DNA of 29,286 nucleotides, from the NCBI GenBank assembly GCA_036555005.1, contig DATBME010000076.1, positions 1 through 29,286 on the forward strand. Reading direction: 5' to 3'. This DNA comes from DASSCW01 sp036555005 (GTDB lineage: Bacteria > Chloroflexota > Limnocylindria > QHBO01). The translations under genes were made by a program, and so were the position numbers. A model generated the notes under the pieces. The model searched no databases. It had not been told where the DNA came from and saw only the letters and a list, made by a program, of their open reading frames with translations. The first letter of the stretch is position 1; each line of letters opens with the position of its first letter. This document shows positions 6,835 to 14,812 of the stretch, in pieces.

Positions 6835-7713
6835 TCAGCCCGTCTCCCCGTGCAGGTCGGCGGCGAGCGCGACCAGCCGGCGGAGGCGATGGTTCATCGC
6901 CGAGCGGCTCAGGCCCATTGCCGATGCCAGCGTGTCCAGGTCGGCGTCCGGCTGCCGCCGCCGCTGGGCGGCGGCCTCGCGCAGCGCCTCCGGCAGGCGG
7001 TCCAGCTCGCCGGCCTCATCGAGCTGCGTGATGGCCTGCAGCTGCCGGTCGGCGGCACGCACGGTGCGGTCGAGGTTGGCTTCCTCGGCGTTCAGCAGGC
7101 GGTTCAGGCGGTTGCGAACATCACGCGCCACGCGGCCTGCCTCGAAGTCGAGCAGGGCGCGATTCGCGCCGGTCAGGCGCAGCAGGGTTGCCACCTCTTC
7201 CTGGCCCTTGACGTACACCACCGATCGCCCGCGGCGCGGGAGGATTCCGGCATGCACGCCGACCTCTCGCAGACGGCTGCGCAGGTCCTGCGCCTGGCGC
7301 CGCTTACGGAAGACGTACTCCACGTGCGTGCCGGCCGGCCCCATCGAGATCGAGGCGTTCAGCAGGGCGCCGCGCATGAAGGCCCGGCGATCGCAGGCCT
7401 TGGCCGTCTCCCAGCGCCAGCCCTCGACCGCGGACCGGTTGAGCACGACCTGGAGGTGCCTCCGTCCCCCGCCGCGATGCGCCGCGCTGGGGGAACCGGT
7501 AGGCATCGGGCCTTCCGCCGGCACCCCGATCGCCGACGCCAGCTGCACGGCCACCCGCGCGGTCGGGTGCTCCAGCGTGCGGATGGCCGCCGCCTCCGAC
7601 GATGTCGTGCCGGTATCGGCGAACAGGAGCCCGGCCAGCTCCGCCCGGCGGCAGCAGCCGCGCGCGGGTTGGATGCGGGCCAGCTCCCCCTTCAGCTCCG
7701 ACGCGACCAGCAT
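6835..7713 (-). CDS. whiA: WhiA-family DNA-binding regulator
   Basis: This 292-residue protein matches WhiA: a degenerate LAGLIDADG homing-endonuclease-like N-terminal part (starting SELKGELARI, with GCCRRAELAGLLF and RRAFMRGALLNASIS) and a C-terminal helix-turn-helix (about 255-285: LDTLASAMGLSRSAMNHRLRRL). In Streptomyces it controls sporulation septation; in Bacillus it affects division and envelope balance. The context, directly after yvcK and rapZ, is the classic three-gene cluster. It starts 7 nt after the yvcK stop with no clear Shine-Dalgarno, suggesting translation by re-initiation. It is slightly short for the family, mainly because the N-terminus is trimmed. Confidence 0.93.
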   Translation of the reverse strand: MLVASELKGELARIQPARGCCRRAELAGLLFADTGTTSSEAAAIRTLEHPTARVAVQLASAIGVPAEGPMPTGSPSAAHRGGGRRHLQVVLNRSAVEGWRWETAKACDRRAFMRGALLNASISMGPAGTHVEYVFRKRRQAQDLRSRLREVGVHAGILPRRGRSVVYVKGQEEVATLLRLTGANRALLDFEAGRVARDVRNRLNRLLNAEEANLDRTVRAADRQLQAITQLDEAGELDRLPEALREAAAQRRRQPDADLDTLASAMGLSRSAMNHRLRRLVALAADLHGETG

Positions 7714-7720
7714 CGGGTGG

Positions 7721-9037
7721 TCAGACGGCCGATGCGGTCGGGCGGCGAACCCGTCGGTGGCGCACCCGCTCGGAGCGCTCTTCCTGCTGCAGGCGCATCA
7801 GGGCCGCCGCCAGCTTCGCCGAATCGTGCCGGTGGGCGTTGGTGACGTCGACCAGGTCCTCCTCGATCACGGCCACCGGCAGCTCTTCCAGCCGCCGCTC
7901 GTCCACCTCGACCGGCTCGCCCAGCCAGCCCTCCGGCTTGCGCGCCTGCCGGTTGCCGTTGAGCAGCGCGTAGTCGATCAGGCCGTCGCCGACGTGGGCG
8001 AACAGCGCGTCGAGGTGCGCGGCCGCGGTGTACGACCCGGTCTCGCCGGGCTGGGTGGCGACGTTGCATACGTAGACCCGCACTCCGGGCGCCGCCGCGA
8101 CCGCGTCGCGGATGTCGCTGATCAGGAGGTTCGGCATCACGCTTGAATAGAGGCTGCCGGGGCCGACCACGACCAGGTCCGCCTCCAGGATCCGCTCCAG
8201 GGCCTCCGGGTTGGCGCGCACGTCGTCCGGCTCGATGGTGACGTGGGAGATCGGCTCCTCCGCGTGGCTGATGGCGACTTGGCCGCGCAGCACGGATCCC
8301 GACTCGAGGATGGCGCCCAGGTTGAGCGGCACGCTGGTGGCCGGCAGCACCTGGCCGCGCACCGCCAGGACGCGGTTCGACTCGCGCACCGCCTCCTCGA
8401 AGTCGCCGGTCACCGCGGTCATGGCCGCGATGAACAGGTTGCCGAAGGCGTGGTCGTCCAGGCCCGACCCGGGCGGGAAGCGGTACTGCATCAGCTGCGT
8501 CATCAACGGCTCGGCGTCGGCCAGGGCGGCGATGCAGTTGCGGATGTCACCCGGCGGCACGATGCCCAGCTGCTGTCGCAGCCGCCCACTGGAGCCGCCG
8601 TCGTCGGCGACCGCCACGATGGCGGTGATGTTGGCCGAGTAGCCCTTCAGCCCGCGCAGCAGCGTCGACAGCCCCGTCCCGCCCCCGATCGCCACGATCC
8701 GCGGACCGCGGGCCAGGTAGCGCTTGGTGTAGAGCACCTCCATCACCGAGTCGCCACGCGCCACGAACGGCGACAGGACGCTGCGCATCAGGCCCCAGAC
8801 GCCGATGCCGGTGACCAGGATCCCCAGCGCCGCGACCACGATGGCACGGATGGGGCGATCCAGCCCTGCCCCGGTGATCAGGAAGATCACGGAGTCTGGC
8901 GGCAGGCGGCGATACCAGTCGACGATCAGGATGGCTGCGCCCAGCGCCATGACCGTGATCCCCAGGAAGCTGAGCAGCAGCCAGCGCTTGATGTGCATGC
9001 CCGGGTACATCCAGCGCGGGATGCGAATCCGCCTCAT
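7721..9037 (-). CDS. yvcK: YvcK/CofD-like gluconeogenesis factor, membrane-anchored form
   Basis: This 438-residue protein has a YvcK/CofD-like core. It carries AIGGGTGLSTLLRGLK (116-131), VADDGGSSGRLR (143-154), PPGDIRNCIAAL (161-172) and VVGPGSLYSSVMPNLL. The first 100 residues, absent from B. subtilis YvcK, hold two predicted membrane helices (about 19-39 and 64-84), so the core should be tethered at the inner face of the membrane. YvcK proteins bind UDP-sugars and are needed for normal cell-wall synthesis and growth on gluconeogenic carbon. The ATG overlaps the rapZ stop by 4 bp and has GGGAG about 8 nt upstream. It is the middle gene of rapZ-yvcK-whiA. Confidence 0.95.
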   Translation of the reverse strand: MRRIRIPRWMYPGMHIKRWLLLSFLGITVMALGAAILIVDWYRRLPPDSVIFLITGAGLDRPIRAIVVAALGILVTGIGVWGLMRSVLSPFVARGDSVMEVLYTKRYLARGPRIVAIGGGTGLSTLLRGLKGYSANITAIVAVADDGGSSGRLRQQLGIVPPGDIRNCIAALADAEPLMTQLMQYRFPPGSGLDDHAFGNLFIAAMTAVTGDFEEAVRESNRVLAVRGQVLPATSVPLNLGAILESGSVLRGQVAISHAEEPISHVTIEPDDVRANPEALERILEADLVVVGPGSLYSSVMPNLLISDIRDAVAAAPGVRVYVCNVATQPGETGSYTAAAHLDALFAHVGDGLIDYALLNGNRQARKPEGWLGEPVEVDERRLEELPVAVIEEDLVDVTNAHRHDSAKLAAALMRLQQEERSERVRHRRVRRPTASAV

Positions 9038-10023
9038 CGCTCGAGCTCCCGATGGAAGACCGCCACGGATCCCCCGTCATCCAGCTTCCGGAGCCGTGTC
9101 GCCAGCTCTTCGGCCAGCGCGATCGAGCGATGGTGCCCGCCGGTGCAGCCCAGGGCCACCGTCAATCGGGCACGGCCCTCCGCACGGTAGGCGGGCAGGG
9201 TGAGCGCCAGCAGCTCGGCCACCAGGTCCAGGAAGCGCTTGGCGGTGGGCTGCTTCATGACGAACTCGCGGACCGGCTCCTGCAGCCCCGAAAGCGGCTT
9301 GAGATCGGGTTGCCAGTACGGGTTCGTCAGGAAGCGGACGTCGAAGACGAGGTCCGCCTCCAGCGGGATGCCGTACTTGAAGCCGAAGGTGATCAGGTCG
9401 ATCTGGACGGCGTCCGCCTGCGCGACGCGAGGCAGGAGCGCGATGAGCCGCTCCTTCAGCTGGCCGATGGAGAGGCCGCTGGTGTCGATCACGTGGTCGG
9501 CCAGCTCGCGGGTGGCCGCCAGGCGCCGGCGCTCCTCGGCGATCCCGGCCTGCACGCCGGAGCGCCGCTGCAGCGGATGGCGGTGGCGCGTCTCGCTGAA
9601 CCGGCTGACCAATGCACCGTCGTTCGCCTCCAGGTAGAGGACCTGCATCGCCACGCCGGCCGCGGCCAGCGCGGCGCGCGCCTGCCTGATCGGCGGCGCC
9701 GGGTCGCCGGAGCGGATGTCGAGCACCAGCGCCACGCGCTCGTAGCGTGCCGGGTCGGCGTCACGCAGGGCCAGGAAGCCGTCCAGCAGCTCCGGTGGCA
9801 GGTTGTCGACACAGTAGTAGCCGAGATCCTCGAACAGCTTCGAGGCCTGGCTCTTGCCGGCGCCGGAAAGCCCGCTGATGACTACCAGCTGCGCGTCCGA
9901 AGCCGGTTCGTCCGCCGCCTTCCCGCCGGTCGCTGGCGCGGATGACTTGGGCGCCCCGGCCTTCGCGCGGCCCGAGGCCCGGCTCGCGGTCGCCGTGGGC
10001 TGTTCCGCTGGTGCCATGCTCAA
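9034..10023 (-). CDS. rapZ: RapZ-family nucleotide-binding protein
   Basis: Residues 45-329 are RapZ/YvcJ: Walker A GLSGAGKS (51-58), YYCVDNLPPEL, VLDIRSGD, FSETRHRHPLQ, LITFGFKYGIP, DLVFDVRFLTNP and the C-terminal GCTGGHHRS. E. coli RapZ delivers the GlmZ small RNA to RNase E; in Gram-positives the ATP/GTPase is linked to wall precursor control. An Ala/Ser/Lys-rich, probably disordered stretch of about 44 residues precedes the domain. A TTG start is chosen because AGGA ends 6 nt before it; the ATG two codons later lacks a well-placed ribosome site. It is the first gene of the six-gene unit, with its own promoter candidate. Confidence 0.94.
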   Translation of the reverse strand: MSMAPAEQPTATASRASGRAKAGAPKSSAPATGGKAADEPASDAQLVVISGLSGAGKSQASKLFEDLGYYCVDNLPPELLDGFLALRDADPARYERVALVLDIRSGDPAPPIRQARAALAAAGVAMQVLYLEANDGALVSRFSETRHRHPLQRRSGVQAGIAEERRRLAATRELADHVIDTSGLSIGQLKERLIALLPRVAQADAVQIDLITFGFKYGIPLEADLVFDVRFLTNPYWQPDLKPLSGLQEPVREFVMKQPTAKRFLDLVAELLALTLPAYRAEGRARLTVALGCTGGHHRSIALAEELATRLRKLDDGGSVAVFHRELER

Positions 10024-10044
10024 TCCGTGTCCTGGATGCTCGCG

Positions 10045-10072
10045 AGTATAGCCTTCGGGCTCGCTCGCTCAG
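10045..10072 (-). promoter_or_regulatory. Candidate promoter of the rapZ operon
   Basis: TATACT (10050..10045), five of six to the -10 consensus, is preceded at 16 nt by CTGAGC (10072..10067), three of six to the -35. It would start transcription near 10038, leaving a short leader that contains the AGGA ribosome site of rapZ. It overlaps the 3' end of the amidohydrolase gene. Confidence 0.45.
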
Positions 10073-11043
10073 GCCCGCTGGCTCAGGCCCGCGACCAGGC
10101 CCCGGACGGTGGCCGCGGAGCTTCCCGCCAGACCCTCCGGATCGTAGCCGCCCTCCAGCGTGAGGCCCACGCCGCGATGCCCGAGCCGCGCCGCCAGCTG
10201 CCCCAGGGCGGTGGCCACCAATTCGTAGCCGTCCTCTGTCACTTCCAGACTGGCAAGCGGATCCCGCCGATGGGCGTCGTAGCCGGCCGACACCAGGATC
10301 GCCTCGGGCCCGAAGGCCTCGATGGCCGGCAGCAGCTGGACCGTCCACGCCTCGCTGAAGGCGCGGTCGCCGCTCCCCGCCGGCAGCGGGACGTTGTGCT
10401 TGGTGCCGGCGGCGGGCCCGGTGCCACGCTCTTCGGCACGGCCCGTTCCCGGGTAGAACGGCCACTGGTGGGTCGAGGCGTAGCAGAGGTCCGGGTCGGC
10501 CTCGAAGATGGCCTGCGTGCCGTCGCCGTGATGCACGTCCCAGTCGACGATGGCGATGCGCTGGGCCAGACCATCCGCCCGCAGCCCGGCCACGGCGATG
10601 GCCACGTTGTTCAGCAGGCAGAAGCCGTGCGTGGCGTCCTCGAAGGCATGGTGGCCCGGTGGGCGCACGGCGGCGAAGGCGACGGCCGCTGTGCCTCGTA
10701 CGGCGGCCGTCGCGGCTGCGAGCGTGGCGCCCGCTGCCAGGCGTGACACCTGCATCGACTGCGGCCGGAGGTAGGTGTCGGCGTCGATCCAGCCACCTCC
10801 GCGTGCCGCCGCGGTGTCCAGCTCGGCCAGGAACCAGGCGGGATGGATGCGCTGGATCTCCTCGTCGGTGGCGGCCGTCACCGATGGGCGCTCCAGCCGC
10901 GCGCCGGCCTCATCGGCGCCCCGCACCACGCCATCCACCACCGGCGGCAGCCGCTCGGGACGCTCGGGGTGCCCGTGACCCGCGTGCGCGTCGCCGCGCA
11001 TCAGCTCATCGGTCAGGAGGAGGACGGTTGGCACGGCCGTCAT
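10069..11043 (-). CDS. Histone deacetylase family protein (acetylpolyamine amidohydrolase-like)
   Basis: This 324-residue zinc hydrolase belongs to the arginase/deacetylase fold, class II HDAC-like. Key residues are visible: HPERPERL near the start, the catalytic pair His131-His132 in RPPGHHA, zinc ligands Asp169 and His171 in DWDVHHGDGTQ, third ligand Asp256 in SAGYDAH, and the transition-state tyrosine in LEGGY (Tyr300). Bacterial members remove acyl groups from acetylated polyamines, small amides or proteins (AcuC type); the substrate here is unknown. It starts 4 nt after the tatC stop, as the last gene of recJ-pyrF-tatA-tatC-hdac. The end of the gene contains a 14-bp tandem duplication that supplies the stop codon. 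Confidence 0.93.
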   Translation of the reverse strand: MTAVPTVLLLTDELMRGDAHAGHGHPERPERLPPVVDGVVRGADEAGARLERPSVTAATDEEIQRIHPAWFLAELDTAAARGGGWIDADTYLRPQSMQVSRLAAGATLAAATAAVRGTAAVAFAAVRPPGHHAFEDATHGFCLLNNVAIAVAGLRADGLAQRIAIVDWDVHHGDGTQAIFEADPDLCYASTHQWPFYPGTGRAEERGTGPAAGTKHNVPLPAGSGDRAFSEAWTVQLLPAIEAFGPEAILVSAGYDAHRRDPLASLEVTEDGYELVATALGQLAARLGHRGVGLTLEGGYDPEGLAGSSAATVRGLVAGLSQRA

Positions 11044-11047
11044 GCGC

Positions 11048-11758
11048 TCAGCGCCCCAGCAGGCGGATGATCTGCAGCGAGCCCTCGAACAGCACGAACA
11101 TGACCGACGCCAGGATCAGCGGCGAGATCGGGTCGCCGCCCGGCGTCAGGATGATGGCGAACAGGACGATCGCCAGGATCGCCCAGCGGCGCCGGCTGGC
11201 GAGGCGGCGGTAGTTGAGGACGCCCACCCGCGAGAGGCCGATGAGGACGATCGGGAACTCCAGGATCAGCCCGAAGGCCAGCATCATGGTGGTGACGAAG
11301 CCGATGTAGGCATCGATGGTCAGGTTCGGCTCGGCGATCCCTTCCGAGAAGTCGAGCAGGAAGTTCAGCGTGTACGGGATGACCAGGTAGCCGATCAGCA
11401 CGCCGCCGATGAACAGGAACAGGCCGGCCAGCACCACCGGCCACACGAAGCGCTTCTCGCGCCGGGTCAGCCCCGGGCTCACGAAGCGCCAGATCTCGAA
11501 CAGGATGACCGGCATGGCCAGGGCGATGCCCAGGAAGACGGCGACCTTCAGCTGCGCCGTCAGGGCGTCGGCCGGACCGATGAAGATGAGGTTGCGGTAC
11601 TCCTCCGGCAGCCGATCGCGCAGCAGCGCGATGACCTCGCGCGATAGCAGGAACCCGATCACCGCCGCCACCAGCACGCACACCACGACCACGATCAGGC
11701 GGCGGCGGAGCTCCTCCAGGTGCTCCACCAGGGTCATGGCCGTTTCGCTATCGGTCAC
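11048..11758 (-). CDS. tatC: Sec-independent protein translocase subunit TatC
   Basis: TatC is the signal-peptide receptor of the twin-arginine pathway, which exports folded proteins. The 236-residue product begins with the hallmark MTLVEHLEELRRRL followed by about six membrane helices. Conserved loop motifs include an FVSPGLTRREKRFVWP stretch, an NFLLDFSEG-like periplasmic segment and FGLILEFPIVL in the fourth helix region. The GTG start (VTDSETAM) is used here; the ATG at 11737, seven codons on, is equally possible because neither has a clear Shine-Dalgarno. It lies 108 nt after tatA and 4 nt before the deacetylase-like gene. Confidence 0.95.
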   Translation of the reverse strand: MTDSETAMTLVEHLEELRRRLIVVVVCVLVAAVIGFLLSREVIALLRDRLPEEYRNLIFIGPADALTAQLKVAVFLGIALAMPVILFEIWRFVSPGLTRREKRFVWPVVLAGLFLFIGGVLIGYLVIPYTLNFLLDFSEGIAEPNLTIDAYIGFVTTMMLAFGLILEFPIVLIGLSRVGVLNYRRLASRRRWAILAIVLFAIILTPGGDPISPLILASVMFVLFEGSLQIIRLLGR

Positions 11759-11866
11759 GATCGGTCACCGCTGCGGAGCCGGGCGTGCCAAGGCAGGGCC
11801 GGCGCAGGAGTAGGGCGTGCGCGTTACGGGCGGGTCAGGTCGGACCCGTCGCACGTCGAACGTTGG

Positions 11867-12100
11867 TCAGTCGCTGTCGGGGCGGTCGCTGGAGGGCGCC
11901 GGCGCGGCGGCTGCCGGGGACGAGCTGCTCGGCTTCTTCGTCTCCCCGCGGATTGATCCCTCGAGGTCGTCGGAGGCCTTACGGAACTCGCGGACTCCCC
12001 GGCCGATCGCGTTGCCGATGTCCGGCAGCTTGCCGGGCCCGAAGACGATCAGGACGACCACGAGCAGGATGATGAGCTCGGGCCAGCCGATTGGTCCCAT
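11867..12100 (-). CDS. tatA: Twin-arginine translocase subunit TatA/TatE
   Basis: This 77-residue protein starts MGPIGWPELIILLVVV, a short membrane helix, then the FGPGKLPDIG hinge and an amphipathic helix (NAIGRGVREFRKASDD), exactly the TatA plan. An acidic, Ser/Ala/Pro-rich tail follows. TatA oligomers form the export pore recruited by TatC. The start at 12100 is chosen because the family begins there and GAGGA lies 10 nt upstream. The frame stays open further upstream, but that part is not TatA-like. The partner tatC follows downstream. Confidence 0.95.
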   Translation of the reverse strand: MGPIGWPELIILLVVVLIVFGPGKLPDIGNAIGRGVREFRKASDDLEGSIRGETKKPSSSSPAAAAPAPSSDRPDSD

Positions 12101-12141
12101 TCGCGGCGATTCCTCACATGATGCGCTGGAGCGGGGCTGAG

Positions 12142-12987
12142 CTAGGCAGGCAGTGTAGCACCGACCTCGGCCATCTCCGCCTGCCAGCGCCTGGCCGCCG
12201 CCGCCGCCGCGCGCTGCCAGTCGCTGCCGTTCGATGCTCCGGCGATCGCCCGACTCACGTTCACCAGGCCGGGTGCCCGGCTCCCCTGGCACGCCCGCAC
12301 GGCGGCCGCCAGATCGCCGCCCTGGGCGCCGACGCCGGGCACCAGGAAGGCCGGCTCGGGCACGGCCCGTCGCAGTCGCTCGAGCTCCCCCGGGGCGGTG
12401 GCGCCGACGACCAGGCCCACCCGACCCTCCGGCCAGCGGCCCGATACCCAGCGCGCGACCTCCTCGTGCAGCGGTCGCTCGCCACCCTCGCCGGCCTCGC
12501 CGCCCACCGCCAGGTCCTGCAGACGGCCGGCGTCCGGGTTGCTGGTCCGGGCCAGGACGTAGATGAGCCGGTCCGCGTGCTCTGCGAAAGGCTGGATGGC
12601 GTCCTCGCCCAGATACGGCGACAGCGTCACCCCATCGGCCTCCAGCCGTTCGAACAGCGAGGCAGCCTGGCGCTCCGCCGTCGAGCCGATGTCCCCGCGC
12701 TTGGCGTCCAGGATCAGGACATGCTCGGCCGGCACGTCAGACCGCAGCCGCTCCAGCGCCGCCCAGCCCGTTGACCCGAACGCCTCGAAGAAGGCGACGT
12801 TGACCTTCACCGCGGCGGCAACGTCGCCCGCCGCTTCAAGCACACCGCGCGCGAACGACTCGATGCCGTGCGCATCCCGTGACAGGCCGTCGGGCAGCGC
12901 GTCCGGATGCGGATCCAGGCCCAGGCACAACGGGGCGCCCAGCGACGCCTGGCGCGCCCGCAACCGCTCCAGCGGCGTGGCGCTCAT
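12142..12987 (-). CDS. pyrF: Orotidine 5'-phosphate decarboxylase (type 2)
   Basis: This 281-residue enzyme removes CO2 from OMP to make UMP, the last step of de novo pyrimidine synthesis. Active-site elements are in order: CLGLDPHPD (Asp25), AVKVNVAFFE (Lys61) and the Asp-Lys-Asp set in LDAKRGDIG (Asp94, Lys96, Asp99). The phosphate-binding VVGATAPGEL and PGVGAQGGD lie near the end. The length and the DAKRGDIGST motif indicate the type-2 (mycobacterial-like) form rather than the short E. coli form. Its ATG overlaps the recJ stop by 4 bp, so the two are translationally coupled. No other pyrimidine gene is nearby. Confidence 0.95.
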   Translation of the reverse strand: MSATPLERLRARQASLGAPLCLGLDPHPDALPDGLSRDAHGIESFARGVLEAAGDVAAAVKVNVAFFEAFGSTGWAALERLRSDVPAEHVLILDAKRGDIGSTAERQAASLFERLEADGVTLSPYLGEDAIQPFAEHADRLIYVLARTSNPDAGRLQDLAVGGEAGEGGERPLHEEVARWVSGRWPEGRVGLVVGATAPGELERLRRAVPEPAFLVPGVGAQGGDLAAAVRACQGSRAPGLVNVSRAIAGASNGSDWQRAAAAAARRWQAEMAEVGATLPA

Positions 12988-14765
12988 GGCGTGGTGGCTC
13001 CGGCGGGCGCGGCCATCGGAACCGGCTGGAGCGCAGGTGCCCGCGCCGCCCGTCGCCGTTCGGCCAGCGGACTGAGAGCGCCGGCCGCATAGTCGACGAT
13101 CCGCAGGCGCAGGCGCGGCTGGCCCTGGAAGGTGTCCCGCTCGAGCGTCCCGACCACGTCCAATAGGCTCCCCTCTTCCGGCAGCGGGCGGTCGTCCGGC
13201 GTGCCGAATCCGATGGCATCGAAGGTCTCGGCCCCGCGCAGCATGCGCAGCGAGAGGTGCCGGCCATCGGACCCCACGCGTCGAGCGTCTCCCACCCGCA
13301 GGCCGGTGACCGCCAGGATCGGCTCCACGTGGCCCGGGCCGAAGGGCGCCAGGCGCTGGACCTGGTCGGCCAGCTCCCAGCCCAGGTGCGCGGCGGGCAG
13401 CACCAGGTCGACGGTGATCCGTCCCGCGGGCGCGACCTCGGCCGAGGATGGCGGGAATGGTCGCGGCAGCGCCTGGAAGGCGGCGGCGAACGCCGGCCAG
13501 CGGTCGCGCGCCACGCTGAAGCCGCCGGCGGCGGCGTGTCCACCGCGCTTGGTGAGCAACGGCGCGCACGCCTCCAGCGCGGCCGCCGCGTGGAAGTCGA
13601 CGGGCCCACGCACCGAGCCGCGCAGCTCGTCGCCCACAGGAGCGGCCACCGCCACGGGTCGCTCGAGCGCATCCGCCAGGCGTCCGGCGATCAGGCCCAC
13701 GATCCCGGGGAGCCATGCTTCTCCGAACAGGGCCATGGGCCCGGCCCCCTCCAGCCCGACGACCATGTCGCGCGCCTCGGCCACGGAAGCCGTCGTCAGC
13801 TCACGGCGTTGCCGGTGCACCTCCTCCAGTTGGTCAGCCAGGCGCTCTGCCGCCGCCGCGTCCTCCTCGAGCAGCAGGGTGATGGCCAGCTCCGCCTCGG
13901 CGATCCGGCCCGCGGCGTTGATCCGCGGCGCCACGTTGAAGGCCAGGTCACGCGCCGTGACCTGCTCCGGCGACTCGCAGGCCCGCGCCAGCAGCGCTCG
14001 CAGCCCGGCCCGTCGCGTGGTGGCGAGCTCTGCCAGCCCCAGCCGGACGATGGCCCGGCTCTCCCCGGTCATCGGCGCCAGATCGGCGATGGTCCCGATC
14101 GCCGCCACTGCCGCCAGGTCGGTCGCCGCCGACCCGCGACGCTGCAGCAGGGCCGACGCCAGCTTGTAGGCCAGCCCGGCGCCGGTCAGGTCCGGATCGG
14201 GATAGGCACAGTCGGGCCGATGCGGATCGACCACCGCCACCGCGCGTGGCAACTTTTCGGCGGGCAGGTGGTGATCGGTCACGATCACGTCGAGGCCCAG
14301 TGCGCGTGCATGCGCGATCTCGGCCACGTTCACGATCCCGCAGTCGCAGGTCACGACCAGGGTCACCCCCGCAGCGGCCAGGCGCCCCAGCCCGCCGCGC
14401 GAGAGTCCGTAGCCCTCGGCCAGGCGCGACGGCACGTGCCGAATCGCCTCCGCGCCGAGCACCCGCAGGGCGATCGACCACACCACCACCGCCGTCATGC
14501 CGTCCGCGTCGTAGTCGCCCCAGATGGCGATCCGCTCTCCGTGATCCAGCGCGCGCTCCAGCCGGGCCAAAGCGATGTCCGCATCGGCCATCAGGCTGGT
14601 GTCGTGCATGGCCTCGCTGCCGGCGTTGAGGAACGCAGCGAGCTGCGCATCGTCACGGAAGCCACGGCGCCCCAGGAGGGTCGAGATCGGCCGACCGAAG
14701 CCCGCGAAGGCTGGCGGATCGAGGAGCGGCGCTGGCAGGTGCCACTCCAGGCGCGGACCGATCAC
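12984..14765 (-). CDS. recJ: Single-stranded-DNA-specific exonuclease RecJ
   Basis: RecJ is a DHH-family 5'-3' exonuclease for single-stranded DNA that acts in recombination, mismatch and base-excision repair. The 593-residue protein shows the metal motifs DYDADGMTA (84-92), TCDCGIVN (139-146) and VTDHHLPAE (162-170). It also has APRINAAGRI in the core and GGHAAAGGFSV in the DHHA1 domain, followed by the C-terminal OB-fold. Length is normal for the family. The GTG start lies 7 nt after a TACCAT hexamer and has no Shine-Dalgarno, suggesting a leaderless message. It is the first gene of the recJ-pyrF-tatA-tatC-hdac string. Confidence 0.95.
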   Translation of the reverse strand: MIGPRLEWHLPAPLLDPPAFAGFGRPISTLLGRRGFRDDAQLAAFLNAGSEAMHDTSLMADADIALARLERALDHGERIAIWGDYDADGMTAVVVWSIALRVLGAEAIRHVPSRLAEGYGLSRGGLGRLAAAGVTLVVTCDCGIVNVAEIAHARALGLDVIVTDHHLPAEKLPRAVAVVDPHRPDCAYPDPDLTGAGLAYKLASALLQRRGSAATDLAAVAAIGTIADLAPMTGESRAIVRLGLAELATTRRAGLRALLARACESPEQVTARDLAFNVAPRINAAGRIAEAELAITLLLEEDAAAAERLADQLEEVHRQRRELTTASVAEARDMVVGLEGAGPMALFGEAWLPGIVGLIAGRLADALERPVAVAAPVGDELRGSVRGPVDFHAAAALEACAPLLTKRGGHAAAGGFSVARDRWPAFAAAFQALPRPFPPSSAEVAPAGRITVDLVLPAAHLGWELADQVQRLAPFGPGHVEPILAVTGLRVGDARRVGSDGRHLSLRMLRGAETFDAIGFGTPDDRPLPEEGSLLDVVGTLERDTFQGQPRLRLRIVDYAAGALSPLAERRRAARAPALQPVPMAAPAGATTP

Positions 14766-14772
14766 GCGGCCA

Positions 14773-14795
14773 ATGGTAGCCGCGTGACGCTTACC
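14773..14795 (-). promoter_or_regulatory. Candidate leaderless promoter of recJ
   Basis: TACCAT (14778..14773) ends exactly 7 nt before the recJ GTG, so transcription would begin at about the start codon. Upstream (14795..14788) is GGTAAGCG, an octamer also found twice before the UvrD-like gene. No good -35 is visible. Confidence 0.4.
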
Positions 14796-14812
14796 GAAGG
14801 CTTATCCGCGCG

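Noticed and set aside
11840..11870. GAACGTTGG near the end of tatA as a second SOS box
   Set aside because: The right half does not match GTTC at the required spacing, and it overlaps the tatA stop rather than a promoter.
12101..12292. Upstream extension of tatA to 12292
   Set aside because: It would run far into pyrF and lacks TatA character; the ATG at 12100 has a ribosome site and the family N-terminus.
12988..13716. Upstream extension of the pyrF frame
   Set aside because: This part reads as Gly/Arg/Ala-rich shadow of recJ; PyrF similarity begins at the ATG at 12987, which overlaps the recJ stop.
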